Shown: positions 24,531 through 35,640 of the stretch, one piece after another
How the letters are laid out: each line of letters opens with the position of its first letter
Numbering within the stretch: the stretch's first letter is position 1
Source of the DNA: Molossus alvarezi
Lineage: Eukaryota; Chordata; Mammalia; Chiroptera; Molossidae
DNA length: 64,000 bases
Assembly (NCBI GenBank): GCA_037176705.1
Contig: JBAWUJ010000040.1
Location: 868,001 to 932,000, forward strand
Direction of reading: 5' to 3'
Program-made: the position numbers and the translations under genes
Notes under the pieces: generated by a model
The model's database searches: none
The model's input: only the letters and a program-made list of their open reading frames with translations
What the model was told of the DNA's origin: nothing

Positions 24531-24544
24531 AAGTGGACGTCTCT

Positions 24545-24737
24545 GTCTGGCCAGTGTGGATGAGAGGATGGAGCATGGTTCCTGGTCACATGCCTGGGTT
24601 GCTGGCTTGGTCCCCACCAGGGGCTATGCCAGAGACAGATGATGGATGTTTCTCACATCCATGTTTCTGTCTCTCCTTCTCTCCCTGTCTCTCTAAAAAA
24701 TTCATGCATATCTTTATGAAATAGAAATAAATACTTA
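24545..24737 (+). mobile_element. Diverged VES-type SINE
   Basis: The head is 'gtctggccagtgtggatgag' and there is a CT-rich tract at 24,665-24,693, followed by A-rich sequence. It abuts the left edge of duplication copy B, as the SINE at 2,553 abuts copy A, but the two SINEs are different insertions. Confidence 0.65.
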
Positions 24738-25028
24738 TTTTGTTTAAACTGCACATTGCTACAGTGGTCAATGTGAACACCGGGCAGGGAGAGGAGGGAG
24801 AAACAGAGAGAAGGAAGGACAGCTAGGAGAGAAAGGGGAGGAAGACAGAAGGCGAGCTAACTTGAAACACAAGGAGTGGGCCCTTCTGGGGGCGTTCAGG
24901 TCAGCCAGACCACAGGCTCCAGTGCCCCAGCCACAGGACTTCCCATTATGTCCACTGATCTCCAATACCTTACATGTGAGACCGCCCCACTGCCCAGTTT
25001 GTGACTACTCTCTGTGTCTTCACTTACT

Positions 25029-25245
25029 CCTCACCGACGATAACTTACCGATGTGAGAAAGAGAAATAATAGGAGGGAGAGAGACAGAGAGAGAGGACTC
25101 AGACATGTAGATCAGTTGTCTCCAGCAAGCACTCTAACTAGGGGACTAAACAGAAAGCTAGATTTGACCCTGAATACGGCTTGGGAGACACCACCTGTGT
25201 GGTAAATGGGACCACGCTCCCACCAATCCAACCGCAGACCAGGGC
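25029..25245 (-). mobile_element. Old VES-type SINE, copy B
   Basis: Counterpart of the diverged minus-strand SINE at 3,081-3,291, recognised by its position and its 'gaccagggc' end. Confidence 0.6.
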
Positions 25246-25880
25246 TGCCGCTGTCATTTCACCACAGGTAAAGATGCCTCAGTTGAAAGTGACTCAGAGC
25301 ACTAATTCAGTATGTGCACAAATAAGGTGAGTCTTTTTAGTACAAAGGGTAGGTGTGGATACCCAGAAAACCCACAGATAAAGTTGGGTAGTGAGGTTTT
25401 CTGAGGTCTGCGGGCCTGCTTATGGGGGCAGGCCCAGGTGTGGGGAAGGAGGGTGGAGCGGAGGGGGATGAAGTCTATCTCATGCTCTGCTGAGGTTGGT
25501 GGGGGGAGATCGCTGGGTGTGGCCGGCAAAGCTCACACAGTTTGCTCAGCTGTCTTTCTGCAAGGGAACTGCCGAACTCTTCCGTAGAGGCCCACCTCTT
25601 AAAGCAATTGTCCTCCTCCAGGGCCCACAACAGGACACTAGCTACACAGTGTGGGCTCCCTGGCGCAGCAGCACACACTTGCTGCTCCTTGCTGCTTCTT
25701 ACCAGCAACCCAGCTCAGAGCCATGGCCACATGGTGAGTTGGGGTCCTCCTGAAGACAGTGGGGCTCCCCTGGCACCATAGGTCAGCACAGGACTTGGAA
25801 GGGCCCTTAGGTCAAAACAGGGTCAGGGTTCCTGAAGCCCTATGTGGGGGTGGGGCCGAGGGAACAGGGACTCTGCAAGC
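25246..25880 (+). promoter_or_regulatory. Upstream region of TSPYa copy B
   Basis: Counterpart of 3,292-3,929. It is moderately GC-rich and has no conserved long frame. It is probably the former promoter and 5' UTR; no specific sites are assigned. Confidence 0.3.
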
Positions 25881-27410
25881 CAGGGTAGTTGGGATGGCGC
25901 AGTGACCTCCAGCTTCAGGGTGAACTCTGAGAGTAGCAGAAACTCTGGAAGCGAGGGCAGAGGCATTTCTGGGGACAGAGCAGATCCTGGACATGGACTA
26001 TCCATGCGGGTGGTGGGACTGTCCACTGGGGAGAAAGGTGGACCACCAAGGAGGCTGAGGCCCAATACCTGAAGAGGACAATCCTGATGAGGAGCAGCGA
26101 GCAGTGGCAGGGCCCAGTGGGACCAGTGCCTGGAGCCCCGGGGAGGCGCTGGAGGCACTGCAGGCCCTTCAGATCCAGCTGAGCAGTGAGAGAGCCCGAG
26201 CCTGCAGGGCCTACATTCCAGTGATGCGCAGGCTGCTCAGTGAAGAAAGCCCATTCGTGAGCGCAGAAGGTCGATCGTTCAGTGCATTCCCAGCGTCTGG
26301 TCCAAAGCGGTTTCCTTGACGATGCCCTTCTGGCTTGACAGTGAAACAGGCAGAAGGAGCCTGACCACGGTGAAGGTTCGGTTGCAGAGGAAACAGCCTG
26401 CCATCCATGTGGCACTAGCCTGGGCAAGTGTGAATCTGTCAGTCAGTCTCTAGGACAAAAAGTACCAGCATCGGGTACCACTGCCACAAATCACATATTG
26501 AAATCATCCACTGTTTTGGCAATCTAAAGTTTCTTCATTTTCTATTGTACCTCCTGCCAACAACCTCAAACATATTTTTTAACAATGAGCTCAGTGGGGA
26601 AACACAGTTGGTTACTAATGAAATATAAGCCGAGTGATTCCTGTATCCTCTCTCATAAACTACTGATGACAAAATAAATTTGAGACAGTCAACGATGTGA
26701 GTGTCCACCCTCCTGTTATGGTCACACAGAGACACTTTTATGAGCACAGGTACATGCACCCTCACACAGACCTAAATAATGTTATTGCAAGCTGAATATT
26801 TCCAAATTGGAGCAGCTGTTGTCAAACAAAGGGATTTCAAGAAGATGTGTGCTGACACTGTTTTAGAGAACACACAGACTGTTCTCAGGGGACTGAAGAG
26901 CAGTGAGAGTATATGCACATCCTTATGTCTGAGTCCTCTGCAGAAGCTCACAGAGGTCAGGGAGGGCTCAGGAAAGTGTTGTAAAGGTATTTTTTTTCTT
27001 TTATTATTGCAGGCAGCCTTAGGAGAATATAAAGCCAAAGGTGGTATGGTTTTCAGAATATGTAAGAAAGGCAGATGAGGAGTTTGGGCAGGAGGCAATG
27101 TCTGCAGTTCATGGGAATGGTCCACTGTGTTCTCCCTTGTGCTCTGTGCCTTTGAGCTCCCCATTTGCTAATCTCTAAATCCTTGACCAAAAAGCAGATT
27201 CTGAACCACCGCCAGATACCAGCCATCATTGAAGACCAAGATGAAGACTTGCTGAACTACTTGATGAATGTGGAGGTCAGACTGGGGACACAGAGTAGTA
27301 GGCTAGGTGGGAAGGACCTGTGGCCAATCTTCTGCAGCACTACCAAGGGATGCAGGACCCAGTGCGGGGAGCTGGGAGGTGGATGTGTTTCTGAGGAGCC
27401 CAGGTCCTGA
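25881..27410 (+). pseudogene. TSPY-like pseudogene 'a', copy B (exons 3-4 deleted)
   Basis: The second copy of TSPYa. Exon 1 ends at 26,309 (donor gtttcc) and keeps the NAP helix in one frame ('LEALQALQIQLSSERARA'). Exon 2 is intact: 27,198-27,275, 78 bp, acceptor gcag, donor gtcaga, encoding 'NHRQIPAIIEDQDEDLLNYL'. Shortly after exon 2, at about 27,317, the sequence jumps to exon 5 ('ctgcagcactaccaaggga'), so intron 2, exon 3, exon 4 and their introns (about 600 bp in copy A) are gone. The NAP core is therefore incomplete. No start codon is assigned. Exon 2 has fewer defects here than in copy A, so the two copies decayed separately. Confidence 0.85.
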
Positions 27411-29820
27411 GCACTCCATGGTGAGTAATTCCACCTGTGAATGTCCTTTCCAAAATAATTGTAGAAAAGAGTCTCAAGTCAAATAAAGGTACCCAGGGTA
27501 GTAGCGAGTGGGAAGGAGGGTGAATAAAGGCAACTGGGAGACCTTAGTGCCCACAGAGTACAAGCAGGTTCAGGTGCTCTGAGCACCTAAAATTTCATGG
27601 GCCCCTGGGGAAGGAACCGGTTGATTCACCAAATTTCTGCATTAGTACTTCCTGTCCTTTTGGCACTTCCTTGGTCTCCCCGCAAATCTGAACAAGGTCC
27701 TACTCTCTGGTGCCCTATCCATTGTCCAGACTTCCAATTCAGGCTCCTTCCTGATTTTACATCCCCCATCTTTGTGCCTCTGCCAAGCCCCCAATGGTGA
27801 CAGTGTGACCGGGTTGTGGAGGCCAATACGCAGTACTGGGGAAGGAAAGAGAAATGTGACTCGGAAGGGGCACTTCCTTCCTCAGGACACTGTGAGTCAG
27901 AGGGTTCATCTATGTGCACATGTGTGTGCATGCCAAGGAACACTCCACATTCGGAAGAGCACAGGAGAGAACTTGCAATATGGCTAGCTAGGACAGGACA
28001 TGCGTAAACTGCGCCCCTGTGCCAGCCATGCTGAGGCATTCTGGATGGCCTCCCACTCAGGTTGAAAGGAAGAGGAAGGGATAGCCTGTGGAAGATTCAG
28101 AGTGCAACTGCCATCCACCTTGAGACTGACCTAAGAAAAGTAAAAAAACATGCAACCCGTTTTCTTCTATGTGTTGTTTCTATCAAGGGAAATGCAGTAG
28201 TGTGTAGTAGATGACCTCTCAATGGGCCACCGGTGAATGGCCAGCTTCTGGAATTTCCACACTGGGGCAGAGAAGCAAGGCTATGCAATTGGAGACAAGG
28301 GTCCAGATGCCTTAAATTTTATTCAGTCCTTTAGGGTAATGCCTGGGAATTAGAGAAATGAACTGAGTGGCTTCTGGTGATAGATCTTGTACAATGGTCA
28401 CAGAACTGTCACTGTGTACAGTTGTGGAGAGGAGACCCTGACTGTAGTACCTGAGGTGGTCAGAGTTATTTATTTATTTTTCCACACCAGGCATGTCATA
28501 AGTCCTGGGTGTATGTGCCAGGGCCACTCTACAACACCTGCATCAGTCAGTCATACAAATGGGACAATTCGTCATAGCCTCATCCACTGTGAGCCAAAGG
28601 AGCCCAATCACCTAATTCACACATAAAGGAAAGGCAAAAACAACAAAGTATATATTTTTTTCAAGCAGAGGTAAAACTGTAGCACAGGACACATGAACTG
28701 GAACAGAACTCATCACATTTCACCTTGGGAGCCTGCTATTACTTACTTCATACAAGTCTACACACTCTTACATTGCTGTTGTTGAAACATGCATAGCCTT
28801 TAGAAAGAATTCAGAATTTGTCAAGATTCAGAGCAAAAATAAACCTTAGCTGCTTTTCTGATTGTGGTCAGCTGGGATGAAAATAGTGTGTGGGCCCCAA
28901 CATTAGCACCCAGAGAAGGGACAAAAAAGCCTAATCGTTTCAATAGTATGTTTCGGGGCACAGTCCCATTTCCTGTGTGAACAGCCCCAAATGCCTGCAG
29001 ATATATCAGGGGTTGAAAAGCACCTGTTTGAATTCAAACACTGCAGAGTATCCTGAGCTGGTGCTGCCTGGTAGCAAGCCAGAGGGAGCTCTCTCAGTGC
29101 TGCTCTCAAAGGGGTCCTGGAACCCGGCCTTGTGCTGAATCAGAGCTTTGGAGGAGACATCGGTGTCTTCAGATGCCTTGGAAAGGATTGTACAAGAGGT
29201 GGGACCACAGCGTTTGAATTCTTTTGGTCACCAGAACGGATGTCCGTGGCTGAAGGGACAGCTGTTTCCATTACTGAGCAAGTCTTCCTAATGGAGCTGC
29301 CCTGTCCCTGGTCGTGTGGATCAGCTAGTTGGAGAGCAGAGGTTTCACTCTCGCATCCGATTTCTCTCGGTTCCTCTGGGTGGGTCTCTCTCAACCCTTC
29401 TCCTGGGAAATATCTATGACATAGTAAGAGGACTGGGGCCTATGAGCACACAGGTCAACTCTTTTCTGCACTGGAGACACTTTCTGGCTGTCGCTGACCC
29501 CGGGCGGGCGGGTAGTTGAGGGCCAGGGGTCAAGGGCACCGCAAAGAGCACAGAAACCAAGGGCAGAGCGAACGAGGAAACTAGACAGGAAGCAGGAGTC
29601 TTTTCCGTGACCGGGTCCCTGAGCTTTGCCCTCGGCCAGGACGGAGGATCGGGCCCTCCCGACACAGCCTTCCCCTGCCTGCACCTGGGACCTCAGCCAC
29701 CCGATGTGCCGGGAGAGGCTCTCCTGCCCAGGACGCTCGCCCTGTCTGTGCCCAGGGTCCCTGAGGACCAGGGGCAGAGTGAGGCGGGAAACTCCTGGAC
29801 TGGAAACGGCGGGTAGATGC
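27411..29820. other. Spacer between TSPYa and TSPYb, copy B
   Basis: Counterpart of 6,048-8,680, with no gene recognised. It lacks the poly-T segment present in copy A, and near 28,470 an (ATTT)n tract marks the deletion point. Confidence 0.6.
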
Positions 29821-30180
29821 GGTGTGAACAGCAGACGTAGCGGGAAGGCCAGCGGGGTGGAGGGAGGACGGCCTTCCCCAGGGACTCTGGGCTCCTGGGG
29901 AGAAGGAGGCTGCCTCCCCACAGGGCGGGGCTGTGTGGGGTGCCGCCCACCGTGCGCGCTCTGATTGGAAGAGACTTGCAGAGCCTGTTGGGTGGGACGA
30001 GCCTGAGGGCGTGGCCAGCAGGACAGCCAATTGATGTGACTTCAGCCCAATCCATTTGCATATACCTTGTGTAGTGGCGCTACAGGAAGTCCTGGATCCA
30101 GACACCGGCCTCAGCTTAGGCAGCGGACCTGGTGGGCTCTGCAGTCGCCCTGCTTCAAGCACCTACTCTGGGCACCACCA
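29821..30180 (+). promoter_or_regulatory. GC-rich TSPYb promoter, copy B
   Basis: Same layout as copy A: GC box 29,923-29,931, inverted CCAAT 29,964-29,968 and octamer atttgcat 30,054-30,061. Collinearity with copy A ends near 30,180, at the edge of the inverted exon segment. Confidence 0.55.
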
Positions 30181-30249
30181 GGCCTCTGTCAGGCTATGTT
30201 TGGGGTCAGCGAGCCCCTCAGGCCCTCGGGTCTTTGAGTCCCTGTAGGA

Positions 30250-30426
30250 GGCCCTGAGGTGACTGAGACCCTTCAGTACCGCCTCCACCCTCAGCGCCTG
30301 GGCCTCACCACCTTCCTGCATGAACACGGACATGAAAGGACCCTGCTCTGTTCCACTGGGCCCCTCCTCCATGGTCCAACGCGCCCTAGCGTCCTCGCTG
30401 CCCAGGAGGGACATTGCGAGCTTCCG
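30250..30426 (-). other. Inverted 5' part of TSPYb exon 1
   Basis: The TSPYb start region lies on the minus strand here. The inverted ATG is at 30,370-30,372 and reads 'MEEGPSGTEQGPFMSVFMQE', matching the plus-strand 'MEGPSGSEQGRF' start at 9,069 in copy A. Both flanks (promoter to 30,180; 'ctggaggacag' from about 30,427) remain on plus. The left breakpoint lies somewhere in 30,180-30,270 and the right one in 30,400-30,430. Confidence 0.85.
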
Positions 30427-32513
30427 CTGGAGGACAGCATGCAGTAGTTGGCGCTGGAGACAAGGGAAGCGGCCTTGGCAGCCAGCAAGGAGGTTTGTCC
30501 TGACCTGGGGCTGGGGAGGCAGGAGGAGGTGTTGTCCGAGGAGGGCTTTGTCCAGGAGGAGGGTGACGATCAGCAGGGACCTGAGTGTGAGGAGCCCTGG
30601 CAAGAGGAGAGGGTCCAGGAGGGGGAGTTGGTGTCCGGGCAGCACTTTGTCCTGGAGTGGCAGGGCCTCAGGCTGGAGATGCAGCTAGTGGCAGAGCACA
30701 GCATGCTGAGGGATGGGGAGGAGGTATTTCTAGATCTGGAGCTGGGGAGGCAGGAAGACGTGCTGCCTGTAGAGCTGTTGCAGTTGGAGAAGGAGGACGA
30801 GGTCGTGCTGGGTTCACAAAGTGAGGAGCAGGGGGAGGAGGAGGAGGCCTGTCAGGGGTAATTAATTGCTGAGAAGCAGATTGTCCTGGATGGGGAGAAC
30901 ATCTGGAAGGGTGTGGAGATGTGGGATGAGGGGCAACCAGAACCAGAGGATGAAGCAAAGCAGCAAGCAGAGAAGTCTGAGGAGCGGGCACAGGCTGAGT
31001 CTGGGCAGGGTGGGCAGTGCACCTGGTCCCCCCTGGAGGGTCTCCAGGCCCTTCAGTCAGAGATGGAGCCCGTGAATGCGCACGCCAGCAAGGCCTTTTG
31101 TCGGCTCAGGCGCAAAATATGGCAGAGGCGCAGGCCTTACTTAGAACTGAGAACCCATATTGAGCACATCCCTGGATTCTGGGCCAAAGCTGTATCCTTG
31201 AGGCTGTAATGGGGTGTCCACAATGCGGCTTTGTCATTGCAGGAGAAAGGGATCAGCGAGGACAGTTCAGAAGCAAAAAAGCACATTGCAAAGAAACTTG
31301 GTTTAGAGAACACAGTTTGGCGCAAACCTTGGAGATGTCCCTCATCTACTTTGGCCCCCAGAAACATAGTGTAGGATCTTGGTTCCAGATCAGACTCATG
31401 AAAACAACATATATATCTATATGTTGCCCGGGTCCTACTAGAAGTACTGCTGTAGTGGAAGGGTGTGAATGTACACCTCTTGAGTCAGTCAGGAAAGCTG
31501 GGTGGGCAGTAGGACGTGTACTGAATTCTGTCCAGCCAGCAGCACACAGGGTCAGGTGGAGATCCGGTGTTTTAGGCAAGAGATTCGCCCTGTGTTGGAG
31601 TCAATCCTTGCGGGCATCAAGATCCAATGTTTTCCTTTTGGTCTTGTGTGGAAGAGGGAGTCTGAGGCATAGAGAACTCAGGGAAATCAAGGCCATTCCC
31701 TAGTTCTGGCCCATGTTCTAGCTATTTCATGTGCAGAATGCAGTATGCATCTCCTTTACCCAAAGCAGTTTGTCAGCCACCCGGACCTGTCAGCCATGAT
31801 CTGTGAGCAAGGTGAAAAGATGCTCAGCCATATGATCACTTCGAAGGTCAGCCTGGGGTAACAGAGAAATGGGAAGGGAGACAGAGTGAAAAATTCACTT
31901 TATCCTTGCCAAATAGAGAAGGCGGGTGTCCCCAAGACAAATTTCAGCCTCCTGATACAATTTTATCTACAGGTGGAGGAAGTTCAGCACACCAGTGATT
32001 GGTGCAAGGTATTGCTTTTCTTTCATAAGAACCCTTAGTTCTGCAATAATGTGATTGTGAAGGAGTATCTCATTACCCTCCAAGGTAAGCAGAGGATGCC
32101 TGCATGGGTGGCAGCAGGAGGTGGGTTGAGGTTCAAAGTTTGTGCATCTTTTTACACATACATGTCATTCTGCAGGATACAGGGTGTCCCACTGCACTCC
32201 CATTAAGTGGTCCCAGCATTATGAAAGAGAGGTCTACAGCTGCTGGCACCAAAACAGCAGCCTGAACTTCTTCAACTGGTTCTCCAACCACAACGTGGCA
32301 TGACCCAGCAGGATTGCGGAAGTGGGGCCTCACCCGCAATACTACAATTGATTTTCCGTGTTCTTTAGCTGCTTGAGTTGATATTCAAAGTCCAGCCTTA
32401 TTCTGAGCAGCTGTGTTCTTTCAACCAGATCATCCTAAATGACCTGTGGCGCAATCCCCTGAAGTACTATGTGAAGACGAGGGCACCAAGAGAGGGGAGA
32501 AGGAGCAGGACAG
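30427..32513 (+). pseudogene. TSPY-like pseudogene 'b', copy B (exons 1-5)
   Basis: The most complete TSPY gene in the window. Exon 1 runs to 31,191, with an acidic region followed by the NAP helix ('LQALQSEMEPVNAHASKAF') and 'PGFWAKA'. Exon 2 is 31,769-31,846 (78 bp; 'FVSHPDLSAMICEQGEKML'), exon 3 31,973-32,084 (112 bp), exon 4 32,176-32,321 (146 bp; '[14 protein letters not shown]') and exon 5 32,429-32,513 (85 bp; 'NDLWRNPLKYYVKTR'). AG/GT signals are present at every junction seen, and the frame carries across. Defects: the 5' end of exon 1 is inverted, with nonsense codons TAG 30,445 and TAA 30,859 (exon 1), TAG in exon 3 (after 'FFHKNP') and TGA in exon 4 (after 'HNVA'). A last exon may begin near 32,968 but is not confirmed. 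TSPY identity is firm. Confidence 0.9.
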
Positions 32514-33088
32514 GTGAGGAGATCCCAACTGGTCTCTCAACCTTGCCATGCCCAGTAGCTGGGACATTTGTTTCCCACAAGGACACATTTAGGCTGGGAG
32601 AAATAGAGCCTGTGCCCTCAGGTCGTCAGGGTATCACCATGATACAGGAAGTCTGGAGAACTGCATTAACATTCAGATACTTGCTGAAGAAGCTTAAGAA
32701 AGATGAGGATTTGGCCTGTCAGACATCTCTCAAAATAACAGCTCAGTCATTGTCTCGCTCCTCAGACTCTCATATCAGGCCACAAAACCCCCATTTCTCA
32801 GGCCACGTTACCCTCCAGAAGTAGACTCTTGCCTCATGCTATTTTTACCTCCCTTCTGCTAATAGCCGGTGTCTATTTATAGAAATCTGTACACTGCTCT
32901 GACCCAGTTACTTCTCCTGATCATGACAGGTGTTTTCACTTTTTTCAGTTTTTCATTCCTGTAGGGCCCACTGAGAACACTGTTCAGTATAAAGTGGTTG
33001 GAATGGAACATGTTGAAAATAGAACTCAGGAAATTTCAGAGAGCCCATTTGCAACTTTGACACCCTTTTCCTTTATGGCACCAAAATC
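32514..33088 (+). other. Downstream flank of TSPYb, possible exon 6
   Basis: TSPY genes normally end with a short sixth exon. A candidate acceptor (ttcctgtag) precedes 32,968, but the following frame is not diagnostic. The open frame from 32,378 reads through exon 5 and into the intron. Confidence 0.3.
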
Positions 33089-33130
33089 ATGATGATGATG
33101 ATGATAATGATGATGATGATGATGGAGATG
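33089..33130. repeat. (ATG)n microsatellite
   Basis: Imperfect trinucleotide repeat with one interruption (ataatg). Confidence 0.95.
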
Positions 33131-33138
33131 ATTCTTAA

Positions 33139-33326
33139 ATCCTCACAAAGGATATTTTTTCATTTATCTTTAGACAGAGTGGGAGGGATAGAGAGAGTGA
33201 CAGAGAGCGAAATCAATGTGTGTGGGTCACATAAATTGATTGCCTCCCACAGGACTTCCCAGAATCTCTACTGAGTTACCTGCCCTACACTGGACTCAAA
33301 CTCATGACTCTTTGATTTGAGGTTTC
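33139..33326 (-). mobile_element. Diverged VES-type SINE, minus strand
   Basis: The tail-side signature 'gacagagtgggagggataga' is followed by a CT-rich strand and the head-side remnant 'aactcatgactctttg'. The head is strongly decayed. Confidence 0.65.
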
Positions 33327-35049
33327 CCTGTCTCTGGCCCCTGGTGTCTCACCTGGACAAACTGAGTGATGAAAGAATAAAGCTGTGTCATCAGGGATTC
33401 TGGGCCCAGGATGAGGTTGGAATTTCCAGATCTGGAGTTCAATTGGTTCAGGCTCAGGAATCTTAAGGTCGATGAAGTAGTGTGCAGGTCTAAAGTCTCT
33501 GTGGAATGTGTGCAGTGGGCAACAGAAATATCACCATGGAGAGATGAGAGTGGGAGACTACAGTTGCAGGTTGTACTGATGCCATTTTGAGCCCACGTCC
33601 AGGAATATCCCAGAGCCATGAAGGCCAAGGGCTTCTAGGGTTTCCAAGTACTTTGTGGACACTGAGCACACTTTTCAAGTTGGTTTATGGTCGGAGTGAG
33701 CCCTTGGATTCACAATGCAGTGTGGGCAGTGGAGCCCTGGGTATTAGAAAGGGGTGAGCACCATGGGTGCCCTGGAGTTGAGATAAGGCTTTATGGGCAG
33801 TAAGAGTCCTTATGGTATCAGAGTGGAGTGTGGGCTATGTGACCTATGTTCAGTAGCATTCCTAGGTTTCAGGGTTGATTGTGGGAATTGCAATTGTGGG
33901 GTGTCACATGGGAATGTGCAAGTTAGATTAGAGGTGTCACATTGGTGTGTGTGCTACAAGGTACCAAAAGGTATCACAATGTAGTGTGGGAAGAGGCAGC
34001 CTGGGGTGTGAAAGTAGAGAGTGGTTGGTGAGAACTGTGGTGTCTAATTAGAGTGGTGGCACTGGGAATCGTCCGGTGTATGGGGAAGTGTGCGTAGAAG
34101 TTGCCCAGTAGCTTCCCTTTTGGCCTCTTTTATGGTGTCAGCCTCTCTTCGCCAAGCTCCTGTGCACCTACTACCGCAGGAACCGGGACTCTAGAAGGTC
34201 CTGCAAGCTCAAGATGCTCCAGAGAATCTCGAGCTCCTGGCTAATGTTGTGTCGTGTGTAATCATTTCAGTGTCTTGATGGAAAATCAAGTCCAGTAGAG
34301 CAAACCGACAAGCCATCTTTACAAAGAGGTGATGGATGGGGGTCATCTCTTTCTTCCTGGAACACAAGTGATGCAAGAAATATGAGATGTGGAGGAGGAG
34401 GAGGAAGTAGAGGAGGAATTGGCAGCAGAGGAGCAAGAGGGCGCCCCTCAGGTGGAGATCACTAAGGCAATCTTCTAAATATGGGGAAGGAAGGGGACGT
34501 GACTTGGTGTGGTGAATACACAGCACAGTATCCAAATAAATAAGACAGAATGGAACACCTGAAACCTGTGTAAATGTACTAACAGTGAGACTCCTATAAA
34601 TTCAATAAAACAGAAAACATACAGGTAAAGTTTGAATCTCTCAAAAAATGTGTAAATAAAACAGAAGATGTGGTGACGGGAAGGAGCAGAGTGTGGGTGA
34701 TGATGTGAGAGTTTGAGAGAGTGTGAGACAGAGTGCGAGTGAATGTAAGCATGGAAGACCAACCTTGAGCAGTGCAGAGACACAGGGCAGAAGGTTCCTT
34801 TACTGTGGATGGAAAGCAGAAGGCTCTGTGGTAATTGGGAAGCCAGTGAACTTTCCCCACACAGCTGGGCATTTCCACCATATTGGATGATCCTGGATCT
34901 TTCCATGGAGTAGGAAATGGATCAGCTTGGGCCCAGCCACCTGAGTGCAGGAGAGCATACTGCACCATCTGTCCAGTGAACTCAGCTGCGTTGGCACAGG
35001 CCGCACACAGCAGGTGCCTGCAGCAGTAGCCAAAACCAGCAGGGAGCCA
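33327..35049. other. Unassigned; includes a short acidic frame
   Basis: No recognised gene. At 34,395-34,478 a plus-strand frame is very acidic (a run of Glu ending at a TAA) and follows a stretch that can be read as 'LFAKLLCTYYRRNRDSRRSC' at about 34,145. This could be a decayed retrocopy or chance. Plus-strand GT-rich tracts occur at 33,800-34,100. Confidence 0.35.
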
Positions 35050-35587
35050 AAGCCCCACCCCTATAGCAACTGAGGCTAATCCAGGCCTGTGGCTGCAGTG
35101 GTGCTATGGGTCTCAGGCTCCAGATTCTTGGCCATCGGTGTCAAAATGTAGCCCTGGCCCCAAGCCCACGGTGCAAGCTCTCACCCTAGGATCCAGGGCA
35201 GTGGCAGCACACACCCACCTAAGGACTCCGGGCTGTAGTGGCACACACTTAACCCAAAGCCCAGGACCAGGGTGGTGGTGGCATGCACTCAACACTGGAC
35301 TCGGTGACCACTGCGGGAGGGCCAGCTTAGGCATCAGGCCACAAGCCTGCACTGGTGAGCGACCCAGCCCAGTCACCAGGCTCCAGGCCTACAGCAGTTC
35401 ATCAGCAAATACTGATCAAGAGCAGCACCCCAAACGAAGCATCAGGACTAAGGCAACTGAGACCTGGCCCCGACCATTGCAGCTGTGGAGTTATATTGGA
35501 GCCCCTTCCCTCAGCAGCTGCAAAATCTCAGGTGGGAAGCATCCTCACCTCCCACCAGCACTAAAAGAATGGGACCAGGGAGCATCC

Positions 35588-35592
<5 letters not shown>

Positions 35593-35628
<36 letters not shown>
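35593..35628. repeat. (CAG)12 microsatellite
   Basis: Twelve uninterrupted CAG units inside the L1 5' UTR. Confidence 0.97.
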
Positions 35629-35629
<1 letters not shown>

Positions 35630-35640
35630 GCGAACCAGGA

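Larger units (their letters stand above)
24750..30952 (+). repeat. Segmental duplication copy B (TSPY unit)
   Basis: This block is collinear with 2,795-9,705. The left junction is sharp ('gctacagtggtca' is shared at 2,805 and 24,760). At the right end copy B carries on into the rest of the TSPYb gene, whereas copy A stops. Confidence 0.85.
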
